NCBI RefSeq assembly: GCF_004000275.1
Contig: NZ_RCIP01000005.1
Span: 186,440 to 250,439 of the forward strand
Source: Saccharospirillum alexandrii
GTDB taxonomy: Bacteria > Pseudomonadota > Gammaproteobacteria > Pseudomonadales > Natronospirillaceae
Direction of reading: 5' to 3'
DNA: 64,000 nt
Under the pieces are notes generated by a model that was not told the DNA's origin, made no database searches, and was given only the letters and a program-made list of their open reading frames with translations. Shown piece by piece: positions 46,010-53,063 of this stretch (within the stretch, counting starts at the first letter, position 1; each line of letters begins with the position of its first letter). The translations under genes and the position numbers were made by a program.

Positions 46010-47620
46010 TTATTGCCAGTACTCCAAGGGAGGCGGCTGCGCCGCCTCTTGAGTAATCAACATACACGCAGGCGTTAAAGTCCACTCGTGAAACCTAGTC
46101 TGGATGACCACGGACTGCTCTGTAGAGAGTATTCCAATCAGTCGCTTCACCTCCTCACCAAAAGATGAAAGCCGTTCTTTAACAATGTGGAAGGCTCGAA
46201 ATGTGAGGTGCTTTCTTTGTACAAACATGCCACCCGTTGCCTTTATAAAGGCTGCATAGTCGCCGTTGTCAGAAGCTGTTCGGGCCCGTTCCGCTTTTTC
46301 CGCGTGCTTGCCGACTAGGGGTTTTGGAAGACGTCTGAACTCACGGTACACTGTGGCGGGTGTGCTTCCGATCTGCTGAAACTGACGAATGCCCCACAAA
46401 GATGCCCAGGCCGTTACGCGATCAGCCGTGGTGGTGGCCTCCTGCCCAGCCTCCAAGTCTTCGCCTACGTCCTCACCATCAATATTTTTGGCGATGTACT
46501 TGGCGATATAGCCGGTAGGGGAGCCATTTTCCAAGTCCAGCTCTTGGATATCGCAACGGTACTGCTCTGCGCCTTGCTCGTCTCCAAACTGCTTTAGGTT
46601 ATGTTTGATGAAAATAGCCCGAAAGTCGTCAGTCTGAGGCTTTGGTAAGTAAAGCAGGAAATGAAGGTGAGGCGTGCCATCATGATGCGGCTCGCATATT
46701 CTGAACCCAGCTATTTTGATTTTTTTCTTCTTTAGATCAGCTCGAATTTGCGCCCACGTAGTGTTTAGGTAATCCATCCCATCTTCGGGTGTGTGCCCCT
46801 CAAACTTAGGGTTTTTGCGACCGCTTTCGCCGAGTATTGCATGAAATGAGCTAGGACAGGTCATGGTGAGAAACAAGGCTCCGCAGTCATGCTCTTTGGC
46901 CTCTTCTTCATAGCCACGGAGGCGAGCCATCAGCTCTGCATGTCGAACCTTTGGGTTGGAAATCGATGCGTCGACGGCTTCCCGCAAGGGTACTTGGATG
47001 CCTTCTTCATTGATCGCCACCATGGTATCGATCCAGGTTCTGTTTCGTGCTCGCTGCGCCTTGACTCTACTTGCACCGTAATTGGATATGTATACACCAG
47101 ATTGCTTTCGAACGAAGCCTAGCTTTCGAAGTGTTCCCTCTACCGTGCGCTGGGAATGCTCTTTAAGCATTCGTCTCCACGTTTTTTCATCAAAGGCCCG
47201 CTTACAAGCAGCCAGCATTTCTTCATTAGAATAGCGGCTCCAGTTCTCATCAAAGCTGGATTTCACGCCAAAACTCTGTACGAACGTACGTACGGAAAAG
47301 GCGGACGTACGTATGTCGGAAGTACGCTTGTACGTACCGTCGAAGAGGTGTTTCGAGTCACCGCTGTACAGCAAAGCAAGGTGTTTGATTCTGTCCTGAT
47401 CGAATACAACGCTGCTACCGTCAGCCCAGCGGAGTACCTGGTCAACTTCTCTGAGTTGTGCATTGGCAGCCTTGTACCCTGACTGTCTGGCCTTTCGAAT
47501 GTAAGCGTGCTTCAGATACAGGGATATCGGCAGGTGACGTTCAAAGATCTGTTTTGACCATTGGCGGCATTGAACAGTACCAATCTTGGCTAGTTGTTTA
47601 TTCAGGTCCAAGTCAGACAC
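46010..47620 (-). CDS. P2 gpA-like HUH replication endonuclease
   Basis: 536 residues of the phage gpA replication family. HUH motif PHLHFLL (His318-Leu-His320) after EPHHDGT, and the two-tyrosine active site GYIAKYIAKNIDG (Tyr371 and Tyr375), with LFLTMTCPSSFH near 250 as motif one. Such enzymes nick one strand at the origin and start rolling-circle replication. In P2 the nick site lies inside the A gene itself; here a dense GTACG repeat cluster at codons 94-115 is a candidate. Overlaps the upstream small membrane gene by eight bases. It makes the element able to replicate after excision, but not to package or transfer itself. Confidence 0.87.
   Translation of the reverse strand: MSDLDLNKQLAKIGTVQCRQWSKQIFERHLPISLYLKHAYIRKARQSGYKAANAQLREVDQVLRWADGSSVVFDQDRIKHLALLYSGDSKHLFDGTYKRTSDIRTSAFSVRTFVQSFGVKSSFDENWSRYSNEEMLAACKRAFDEKTWRRMLKEHSQRTVEGTLRKLGFVRKQSGVYISNYGASRVKAQRARNRTWIDTMVAINEEGIQVPLREAVDASISNPKVRHAELMARLRGYEEEAKEHDCGALFLTMTCPSSFHAILGESGRKNPKFEGHTPEDGMDYLNTTWAQIRADLKKKKIKIAGFRICEPHHDGTPHLHFLLYLPKPQTDDFRAIFIKHNLKQFGDEQGAEQYRCDIQELDLENGSPTGYIAKYIAKNIDGEDVGEDLEAGQEATTTADRVTAWASLWGIRQFQQIGSTPATVYREFRRLPKPLVGKHAEKAERARTASDNGDYAAFIKATGGMFVQRKHLTFRAFHIVKERLSSFGEEVKRLIGILSTEQSVVIQTRFHEWTLTPACMLITQEAAQPPPLEYWQ
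46021..46054 (+). terminator. Strong hairpin at the hamB/rep convergence
   Basis: GAGGCGGC-TGC-GCCGCCTC (46030-46048) extends outward with ACTC/AAG to TTGAGT, giving a long stem inside the last codons of the replication gene. There is no T-run. It stands 30 bases after the hamB stop, so it may block read-through between convergent genes. Confidence 0.45.
47278..47338. repeat. GTACG/CGTACG repeat cluster inside the replication gene (candidate origin)
   Basis: GTACG occurs at 47278, 47286, 47290, 47307, 47322 and 47330 within 57 bases, with overlapping reverse copies (CGTAC at 47285, 47289, 47306 and 47333). The palindromic unit is CGTACGTA(CG). It lies inside codons about 94-115 of the gpA-like gene. 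By analogy with P2, whose origin lies in gene A, this is a candidate origin or regulator-binding array. Confidence 0.55.
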
Positions 47621-47849
47621 CTACACCCCCTTGCTGGTAAGGTACCCGCGCAATAATGAGGTCTGAAAAGGGTCGGTTAGCTGCGCACTCAGCGGGGCCT
47701 CGTTTGGTCATCCAGTAGCCGAGCGTCAGACTGTTAAGCCCACTATTGATGGCCAAGACGATCAACGTTATTGCCACTATGGCTCTTAAGCGCTGGGCGG
47801 GACCACTGGATTTGATGTGATGCTGTTTTCTGCCGCAGTTCCTCTTCAT
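47613..47849 (-). CDS. Small membrane protein of the element
   Basis: 78 residues: a basic N-terminus (MKRNCGRKQHHIKSSG), one hydrophobic helix (about 22-45, LRAIVAITLIVLAINSGLNSL) and a short polar tail. No family recognised. It overlaps the AlpA-like gene by four bases and the replication gene by eight, so it is translated as part of that operon. Its position between regulator and replicase suggests a role in membrane location or exclusion, but this is unproven. Confidence 0.55.
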   Translation of the reverse strand: MKRNCGRKQHHIKSSGPAQRLRAIVAITLIVLAINSGLNSLTLGYWMTKRGPAECAANRPFSDLIIARVPYQQGGVGV

Positions 47850-48055
47850 GGCGTATGACCTTCAACACTGACGGTGCGGCCCTCTATGAACGTCATGAGG
47901 TCGCAGTGCCGGTAGCGCACGTAGCGGCCCACCTTCACGTATCTGAGGTCGTAGCGTTTGTTGCAGCGCCAGATCGCTAGGGTCTGGGTGCTAACGCCCA
48001 GGAAGGAAGATGCTTGCTGGGGAGTAAGTAGCTGCTCCGATATATTTGCTTGCAT
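47846..48055 (-). CDS. AlpA/excisionase-like helix-turn-helix protein
   Basis: 69 residues with a MerR-like/excisionase helix-turn-helix: LLTPQQASSFLGVSTQTLAIWR (about 8-30) followed by the wing YVKVGRYVRYRHCDLMTFIEGRTV. Proteins of this type (AlpA, Xis, Cox) control integrase and replication genes and direct excision. First gene of a three-gene unit with the small membrane protein and the replication endonuclease. Direct repeats at 48124-48157 lie in its promoter region. Confidence 0.85.
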   Translation of the reverse strand: MQANISEQLLTPQQASSFLGVSTQTLAIWRCNKRYDLRYVKVGRYVRYRHCDLMTFIEGRTVSVEGHTP

Positions 48056-48123
48056 GAGTCTGTGCCTTCATTTCGGTGAATGTAGGCTTCAGATTGTATG
48101 GGGCTATTTCGGGGGCATGTGGT

Positions 48124-48157
48124 CAGCTAAGCTTAGGTGTCCGGACAGCTAAGCTTA
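48124..48157. promoter_or_regulatory. Tandem CAGCTAAGCTTA repeats upstream of the AlpA-like gene
   Basis: Two identical 12-base copies (48124-48135 and 48146-48157) with a 22-base period, about two helical turns; each contains the palindrome TAAGCTTA. They lie 70-100 bases upstream of the AlpA-like start. Probable binding sites for that protein or another element regulator. Confidence 0.6.
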
Positions 48158-48195
48158 ACCACCGCAGTCAGGGGGTGGGCCAGTGTGATTTGTAA

Positions 48196-48942
48196 TCAAG
48201 ATTTGGTCGTCTTTAGCGCATCTCTGATGATTTTCACGGTTTTTTCTGTAGACAAAGGAATAATGCCATCTTCAAAATAGAGCGGCGATTTCTCCTCCAT
48301 GACTCTTGCAATAGCACTGGCGCTGACCTTTCCATTGTGAGTGCACTGTTCGCGGTAGTCAGTTGCGATAGCGAGGGCTGCTTTAAGGATTGCTTCCCGT
48401 TTATGTGCATGGTGGGTAGTATTTCGGGTTTTTTGGTTTTCTGTAAATTGGCCAAGCTGATCGGGTGTATTGATCAGCTTCGCAAGTGCGTCCTCCACGG
48501 GCTTTATTGGGTGAAGCTTTTGGCTTTTTAACCACTGGATATAGTTCAGAGGTTTGCCACGCCATTCAGTGGGCTTGTCTTGTGGATTTATCACCAAATT
48601 TTCGTTGAACCTGGCCGCTTCAATGTGGCTTTTGACTTCTTGAGCCCATTCATTGTGTGTGAAAGCCTGGTTATAGGAGTGTCGTGGCTCGTAAGCTTGG
48701 CAGATAGCGAGTGCCTCAGAATGTAATAGCCAGGTCTCCCGCTTGAGCCAAAGCTCAAGGAATGCGGCCATGGCTGTCTCATTCTTGAGACGCTCTTCAC
48801 GTTCCATTAAGAGTTTATTGCGATGGTTTATTCCCTTTTCTTCTAGGTGCTTGAACATATTTGTAAATGCTTTAATCATCGTTTTAGTATCACCTGGATC
48901 AAACGACTCGTTGATTCGCTGCTTAGTGTCCTTTTGACTCAT
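48196..48942 (-). CDS. Element protein of unknown function (248 aa)
   Basis: 248 residues, cytosolic and highly charged, with predicted helices in the first 80 residues. No motif or family recognised. Segments: KTMIKAFTNMFKHLEEKGINHR, AMAAFLELWLKRETWLL and a late SASAIARVMEEKSPLYFEDG that looks like a small helix-turn-helix. It starts four bases inside the integrase stop region (overlap 48939-48942), so it is expressed with or just after the integrase. Accessory genes of this kind in satellites often encode replication, packaging interference or regulatory functions; none can be assigned here. Confidence 0.6.
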   Translation of the reverse strand: MSQKDTKQRINESFDPGDTKTMIKAFTNMFKHLEEKGINHRNKLLMEREERLKNETAMAAFLELWLKRETWLLHSEALAICQAYEPRHSYNQAFTHNEWAQEVKSHIEAARFNENLVINPQDKPTEWRGKPLNYIQWLKSQKLHPIKPVEDALAKLINTPDQLGQFTENQKTRNTTHHAHKREAILKAALAIATDYREQCTHNGKVSASAIARVMEEKSPLYFEDGIIPLSTEKTVKIIRDALKTTKS

Positions 48943-50276
48943 AGGGACTCCTTAGTTAATTCAGCCATGAGTTGTTGTTTTTTATCTTCAGACAGACTGG
49001 CAATAAGTGCCTGAAAGCGCGTGTCTAGGGTTTGTGCCGGTGGGGTAAGGCCCGCGTGTTGTAGTAGGGCGTCTTCAATGGCCTGGGCAGAAGGGCGCAA
49101 TTCTTCCGGCGTCAGAACCACGTAACCGGCGGTTACGTCATCGCGCCGGGTCCGGTGGTTAAGTAGCCGCTTTATGGTGTAGGTGCCTACACCCAGGGAT
49201 TCGGCGGTGGTGGTGAAGGTGCGGCGCAGGTCGTGCAAGGTGAACTCGACGCCGGTCGCCTCCCGGATCTGATTGATCACTTTTTTGGGCTCCCGGATGA
49301 CGCCATGCAGGTTGTCGGCATTGAAGACGAAGCCGTGTGTGTTATAGAGCCGTTGGCGTCGCTCCAGAATACTGAATACCCGGTCCGTGATGGGCAGTTC
49401 CAGGGGGTCGCCGTTCTTGGTGGTGGTGAGGTGGTAGGAACGGTCCGCCATGTTGACCTGGTTCCAGGTCAGTCCCAGCAGTTCGGATTTGCGCAGGCCG
49501 GTCAGCAGGGCCATTTCCACCAGATCGCAGACCGCCACGGTAAAATCTTCCCCTGTATCCCGTAGGGTACACACGCCCTGGAACCAGACCGGCAATTGGC
49601 TGCGAGTGATGCGGGTGTGTTTGCGCGGGATTTTGTTCCAGGACCGTTGGTGGCTCAGGATGCCCACCGGGTTGTGGTCAAACAGGAATCGATTGTTCAG
49701 GCCCCGGTATTCGTATTTGGCAAAGTTGAACAGGGCGCGAAGTACTCGCATGGTCAAATCAGCCTGGGCTTGGCTTGCCTGGGACAGCCGGTGGTGCTCT
49801 TTCTTCACCACCTCTTCGGTGATGTTGGCCAGGGGCTTGGTCTTGTAGGCGTCCAGGTAGTTGTTGATGACGGTGGTGTAGCCGCGCAGGGAACTGGGCG
49901 TAAGCGGGCGAGCGGCACAGTAATCCTTAAACACTTCTTCCAGGGTCACCTTGGACTTGCGTGCCGCTCGGGCTTCCTCGTTCGGGTTCACCTGGTCGCC
50001 CAGGCGGTGGATGGCCTCGGTGGCTTGTCGGCGTGCCTGCTCTATACTCAGGTCCGGGAACTTGCCCAGGGTGACGTTGATCGGGCTGGCGTGGCCTTTG
50101 ATCTTTTTGTAGACCCGGAAGGTGCGAACGCCTTTGGGCGTCAGTTCCAGAACCAGTCCGGGAACGCCTTCGTCGCGCACCCGGACCCGCTTAGTGGGGA
50201 TCGGCAGGTCTTCCAGTGCCTTCTTGGTGAAGCGAAATTTGGTCTCCAAAGCCCCTCCCTTGTGGGGTATAGCCAT
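48939..50276 (-). CDS. Tyrosine recombinase (element integrase)
   Basis: 445-residue integrase. N-terminal DUF4102-like arm-binding domain (about 12-100: RVRDEGVPGLVLELTPKGVRTFRVYKK), core-binding domain (about 110-215) and catalytic domain with Arg262 (TGLRKSE), His348-x-x-Arg351 (LHDLRRTF), His374 (LLNH) and nucleophile Tyr385. It targets the 3' half of the tRNA gene. Gene start lies about 150 bases from attR and close to the right arm repeats, the classic P4-type layout. Confidence 0.95.
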   Translation of the reverse strand: MAIPHKGGALETKFRFTKKALEDLPIPTKRVRVRDEGVPGLVLELTPKGVRTFRVYKKIKGHASPINVTLGKFPDLSIEQARRQATEAIHRLGDQVNPNEEARAARKSKVTLEEVFKDYCAARPLTPSSLRGYTTVINNYLDAYKTKPLANITEEVVKKEHHRLSQASQAQADLTMRVLRALFNFAKYEYRGLNNRFLFDHNPVGILSHQRSWNKIPRKHTRITRSQLPVWFQGVCTLRDTGEDFTVAVCDLVEMALLTGLRKSELLGLTWNQVNMADRSYHLTTTKNGDPLELPITDRVFSILERRQRLYNTHGFVFNADNLHGVIREPKKVINQIREATGVEFTLHDLRRTFTTTAESLGVGTYTIKRLLNHRTRRDDVTAGYVVLTPEELRPSAQAIEDALLQHAGLTPPAQTLDTRFQALIASLSEDKKQQLMAELTKESL

Positions 50277-50281
50277 GTTCT

Positions 50282-50312
50282 GGTGCTACCCTGGTGCTAC
50301 TTTTGAACGGAA
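50282..50312 (+). repeat. Integrase arm-type direct repeats, right end
   Basis: GGTGCTACCCTGGTGCTACT (50282-50301), then TTTGAACGGAA. Same orientation and nearly the same sequence as the left-end repeats. Overlaps the integrase start region, so integrase binding could also repress its own gene. Confidence 0.65.
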
Positions 50313-50428
50313 AAATGAGCATACGAGGGAAATGGAGGCAAAACAAGGATTGTCGTAAGTTACTGTATTTTAAGGAAAAATAAACATTTAGACAGTTTGG
50401 GAAATGTTGGGAAAAGGGCCTTTTCGCA

Positions 50429-50474
50429 ACTCATAATCGGCAGGTCCTGGGTTCAAGTCCCGGAGGGCCCACCA
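50429..50474 (+). other. attR (duplicated tRNA 3' half)
   Basis: 46 bases identical to the tRNA segment at 42096-42141, including CCA. No intact tRNA is formed here because the 5' half is missing. Confidence 0.93.
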
Positions 50475-50621
50475 TCTTGTTGTATCAACAACATGCGATC
50501 AATCAGTAACCCCTCAAGGACACAGGTCAATCAAATCGATGGTCGCCTGTACCGTTAACCTCTATGATCAATGAAGAGGAAACGAACCATCGTACGCTTG
50601 ATCAGATTGAGGAAGCAATCC

Positions 50622-51161
50622 GTGCCCCACATCCAAAAATACCCACTAGCCTGGCGACTGCTGCACTGGCTAATGGCCCTGATGGTCTTTGCATTAATTC
50701 CCATTGGCGTTGTGATGGCTGAACGTGCAGAAGCTGAAATTTGGGGTGCCTTAACGAACACCTTGTATAACTGGCATAAGGCAATCGGCTTCAGTGTTCT
50801 GTTGCTGATGGTGTTGCGGATTGTGATGAAGGTTTGGCTTAAAGGCCCGCCGTATCCGGATGAATTGCCCCGCAAGTTGCAACTGGCCGCCAAGAGTTTG
50901 CACCACTTGCTCTATGTTTTGCTGGTGCTGACGCCCTTGTTTGGTTGGGCAGGTGTTACGGCGTTTCCGGCGTTGATTACGGTGGGTGGTTATCATTTGC
51001 CGGCCATGCCGTTTGTGCCGGTGAACGAGGCGTTGGCCGGTCGGTTATTTGCCATTCACGGTGCCCTGGCGATAACGCTGGGTGTGTTGATCGTCGGCCA
51101 CATTGGGGCGGCGATGAAGCATATGGTTCAGAAAGACGGAATATTTCGGCGCATGCTGTAA
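50622..51161 (+). CDS. Cytochrome b561 family protein
   Basis: Di-haem inner-membrane protein of 179 residues, about four transmembrane helices. The GTG at 50622 is chosen because AGGAAG stands before it and family members begin with a short PxxxYPLAWRLLHWLMA helix; the frame opens earlier at 50571 without such support. Histidine haem ligands: LLHWLMA near the start, YNWHKAIGFSVL, SLHHLLYVLL and LFAIHGALAI. Oxidises quinol or passes electrons to superoxide or periplasmic acceptors. Lies directly after the integrated element and converges with opgH. Confidence 0.85.
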   Translation: MPHIQKYPLAWRLLHWLMALMVFALIPIGVVMAERAEAEIWGALTNTLYNWHKAIGFSVLLLMVLRIVMKVWLKGPPYPDELPRKLQLAAKSLHHLLYVLLVLTPLFGWAGVTAFPALITVGGYHLPAMPFVPVNEALAGRLFAIHGALAITLGVLIVGHIGAAMKHMVQKDGIFRRML

Positions 51162-51176
51162 GGCCCGGGTGTTTTG

Positions 51177-53063
51177 TTATCGGGCCTGTATTGCTGCTGA
51201 ATAAGTGGCCAGAAACTCCTGTCGGCGTTGCATGATACCGGGTGGGGTTGCCTCTTCGGGTATGCCCAGCAGGCCCCATTTAGCCAGCCAACGGCCGGCT
51301 GTTTTGCTGCCACTCAGGGCAGAAAGCGGTATGGCCAGTATCAGCCCGATGACGGTGGGTAGCATCCAGTACAGCAGCGTCGACGATAACCACAGCAGTA
51401 GTGCCAGAACCAACAACCCAAGTGCGGTTTGCACGCCATGGCTGGCCAGTAAGGGCCGCCAGATTACACCACTCCCTTGCCGCCGCTGGGCAGACCAGCC
51501 TGAATCTTGCCCCCGGGCAATTTCCCAGAGGTGGCGGCTGTGCACCAGCATGAAAATGGGGGCGTGCAGTACCGAGAACAGCAGTTCCAGCAGAGCGCTC
51601 ACGAAAAAACTCAGCCGGCTGGTCCCTCCACGCCGTGCTTTGCTCAGTAAGCCACCCAGCAGCCCAAGCAGCTTGGGCAGCAATAGCAAGGCCATGGTGA
51701 ACACGAACAGCCCGACCATGCGGTCTGAATCGAACAGGGGCGGCAGGCCACCGGCTAAACCCTGGCTTTCTTGCAGCGCAAAGCGGGTGCTCAGTACCAA
51801 ACCAACCGTCACCATGGCCAGCCACAGCAGGGAGGTCAGGTAATTCATAACGCCCATGATCATGTGCGCCCGGCTTGGCCAGCGCAGGCCTCGGGTGAGT
51901 AATACGGCCAGGTGTTGCACATTGCCCTGGGCCCAGCGCCGGTCGCGAACGGCGGCGTCGAGCAGGGTGGGTGGGCATTCTTCCCAGGAGCCCGCGAGGT
52001 TGGGCAGCATTTTTACCGACCAGCCGGCGCGACGAATCAGCGCGGCTTCTACAAAATCGTGTGAGCGTATTTCGCCGCCAAAGGGGCGCGGGCCGGGCAG
52101 CTCGGGCAAGCCGGCCGCCGCCGCGAATGCGCGAATGCGGATAATGGCGTTGTGCCCCCAGTAGTTGCCGCTGTCGCCCTGCCAGGCGCTCAGGCCCCGC
52201 GCGAACACCGGGCCGTAAGCCACGCCCGCAAACTGCTGCAGCCGGGCAAAGAGGGTTTCGCCGCCGTATTGGCGGGGCAGAGTTTGCAGAATGCCGGTGT
52301 TGGGGTCGGCATCCATTTCCCGCACCAGGGTGGCCAGGGTGTCACCGGCGATCAGGCTGTCGGCATCGAGCACCACCATGTAGTCGTAACTGCGGCCCCA
52401 ACGGTTGATGAAGTCGCGAATGTTGCCGGCCTTGCGTTCGGTGTTCTGGGTGCGGCGGCGGTACCAGACGGGCATTGTCTCGCCCAGGCGGTCGCGCAAG
52501 TGCTGCACGGCGGTGGCTTCGGCGGCAATGATGTCGGGGACGGTGCTGTCTGAGAGTATGAACAGCTCGAAATGCCGGTTCAGGTTCAGGCGGCCGAGGT
52601 CTTCTGCCATTGCCGCCAGAGCTGCACAGGCGTTGGCGGCGTCTTCGTTGTAAACGGGCATCAGCAGTACGGTTTTGCCCTGCAAGGCGGCATTGGGCTT
52701 GGCTAGGAGTTGCTGTTTTCCGGCTTGGGTGCGGTTGAAGAGCAGCCCGGCCAGGGCGGCGGTGGCTGAAAGTGAAATCCACCCGAAGGTCAGGGTGAAC
52801 AGGCCCAGCAGCATCCACAGCAATACCGTTACCCAAAGGTCGCCGGGGCCGGTTGCCGTCATCGCTTCGCTGAGCGGCAGTGTGAGGTACATCTGGCAGC
52901 TGGCGGCCACGGTAAGCGCGAGGCTGCCGCCGAAGGTAAAGTAACGGGCCAGCCAGGGGCTAGGCGTTTGGCCGGCTGCGTGCGTGGCCGGGGGTTGTGA
53001 AAGCCGCTGAGTGGGCATGGCCAGGGGCGATGCCGGTGGCGTTAGCGAGAGCGTTGCTTTCAT
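51177..53063 (-). CDS. opgH: Glucans biosynthesis glucosyltransferase H (short form)
   Basis: GT2-family inner-membrane enzyme making the backbone of osmoregulated periplasmic glucans. About 628 residues, shorter than E. coli OpgH (847) because the long cytosolic N- and C-terminal parts are missing. Visible: N-terminal membrane helices, VLLMPVYNEDAANACAAL, VVLDADSLIAGDTLA, QGDSGNYWGHNAIIR and DRRWAQGNVQHL (the QxxRW-type site), then a membrane block. ATG at 53063 overlaps the opgG stop in ATGA; a GTG nine bases upstream is the alternative. UDP-glucose dependent. Confidence 0.9.
   Translation of the reverse strand: MKATLSLTPPASPLAMPTQRLSQPPATHAAGQTPSPWLARYFTFGGSLALTVAASCQMYLTLPLSEAMTATGPGDLWVTVLLWMLLGLFTLTFGWISLSATAALAGLLFNRTQAGKQQLLAKPNAALQGKTVLLMPVYNEDAANACAALAAMAEDLGRLNLNRHFELFILSDSTVPDIIAAEATAVQHLRDRLGETMPVWYRRRTQNTERKAGNIRDFINRWGRSYDYMVVLDADSLIAGDTLATLVREMDADPNTGILQTLPRQYGGETLFARLQQFAGVAYGPVFARGLSAWQGDSGNYWGHNAIIRIRAFAAAAGLPELPGPRPFGGEIRSHDFVEAALIRRAGWSVKMLPNLAGSWEECPPTLLDAAVRDRRWAQGNVQHLAVLLTRGLRWPSRAHMIMGVMNYLTSLLWLAMVTVGLVLSTRFALQESQGLAGGLPPLFDSDRMVGLFVFTMALLLLPKLLGLLGGLLSKARRGGTSRLSFFVSALLELLFSVLHAPIFMLVHSRHLWEIARGQDSGWSAQRRQGSGVIWRPLLASHGVQTALGLLVLALLLWLSSTLLYWMLPTVIGLILAIPLSALSGSKTAGRWLAKWGLLGIPEEATPPGIMQRRQEFLATYSAAIQAR

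Larger units (their letters stand above)
42096..50474. mobile_element. tRNA-integrated element carrying Hachiman defence
   Basis: 8.3-kb element between two perfect 46-base copies of the tRNA 3' half (42096-42141 and 50429-50474). It carries a tyrosine integrase next to the right end, an AlpA-like protein, a P2 gpA-type replication endonuclease, two proteins without known function, and the hamA-hamB defence pair. Integrase arm-like repeats lie near both ends (42211-42240 and 50282-50312). There are no capsid, tail, lysis, relaxosome or type IV secretion genes, so it would need a helper for transfer or move as a satellite. hamB and late hamA are far more AT-rich than the host genes. Confidence 0.9.
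50277..50621. other. Right end of the element and flanking host sequence
   Basis: No gene. It contains the right arm repeats (50282-50312), a 15-base palindrome GAAAAGGGCCTTTTC (50411-50425) just before attR, attR itself (50429-50474) and, after it, the hairpin TTGTTGTATCAACAA, which would originally have followed the tRNA gene. Confidence 0.55.

Noticed and set aside
47278-47338. CRISPR-like array
   Set aside because: Units are only 5-8 bases with irregular short spacing and lie within a coding frame.
50429-50474. A second tRNA gene
   Set aside because: Only the 3' half is present; it is the right attachment site left by integration.
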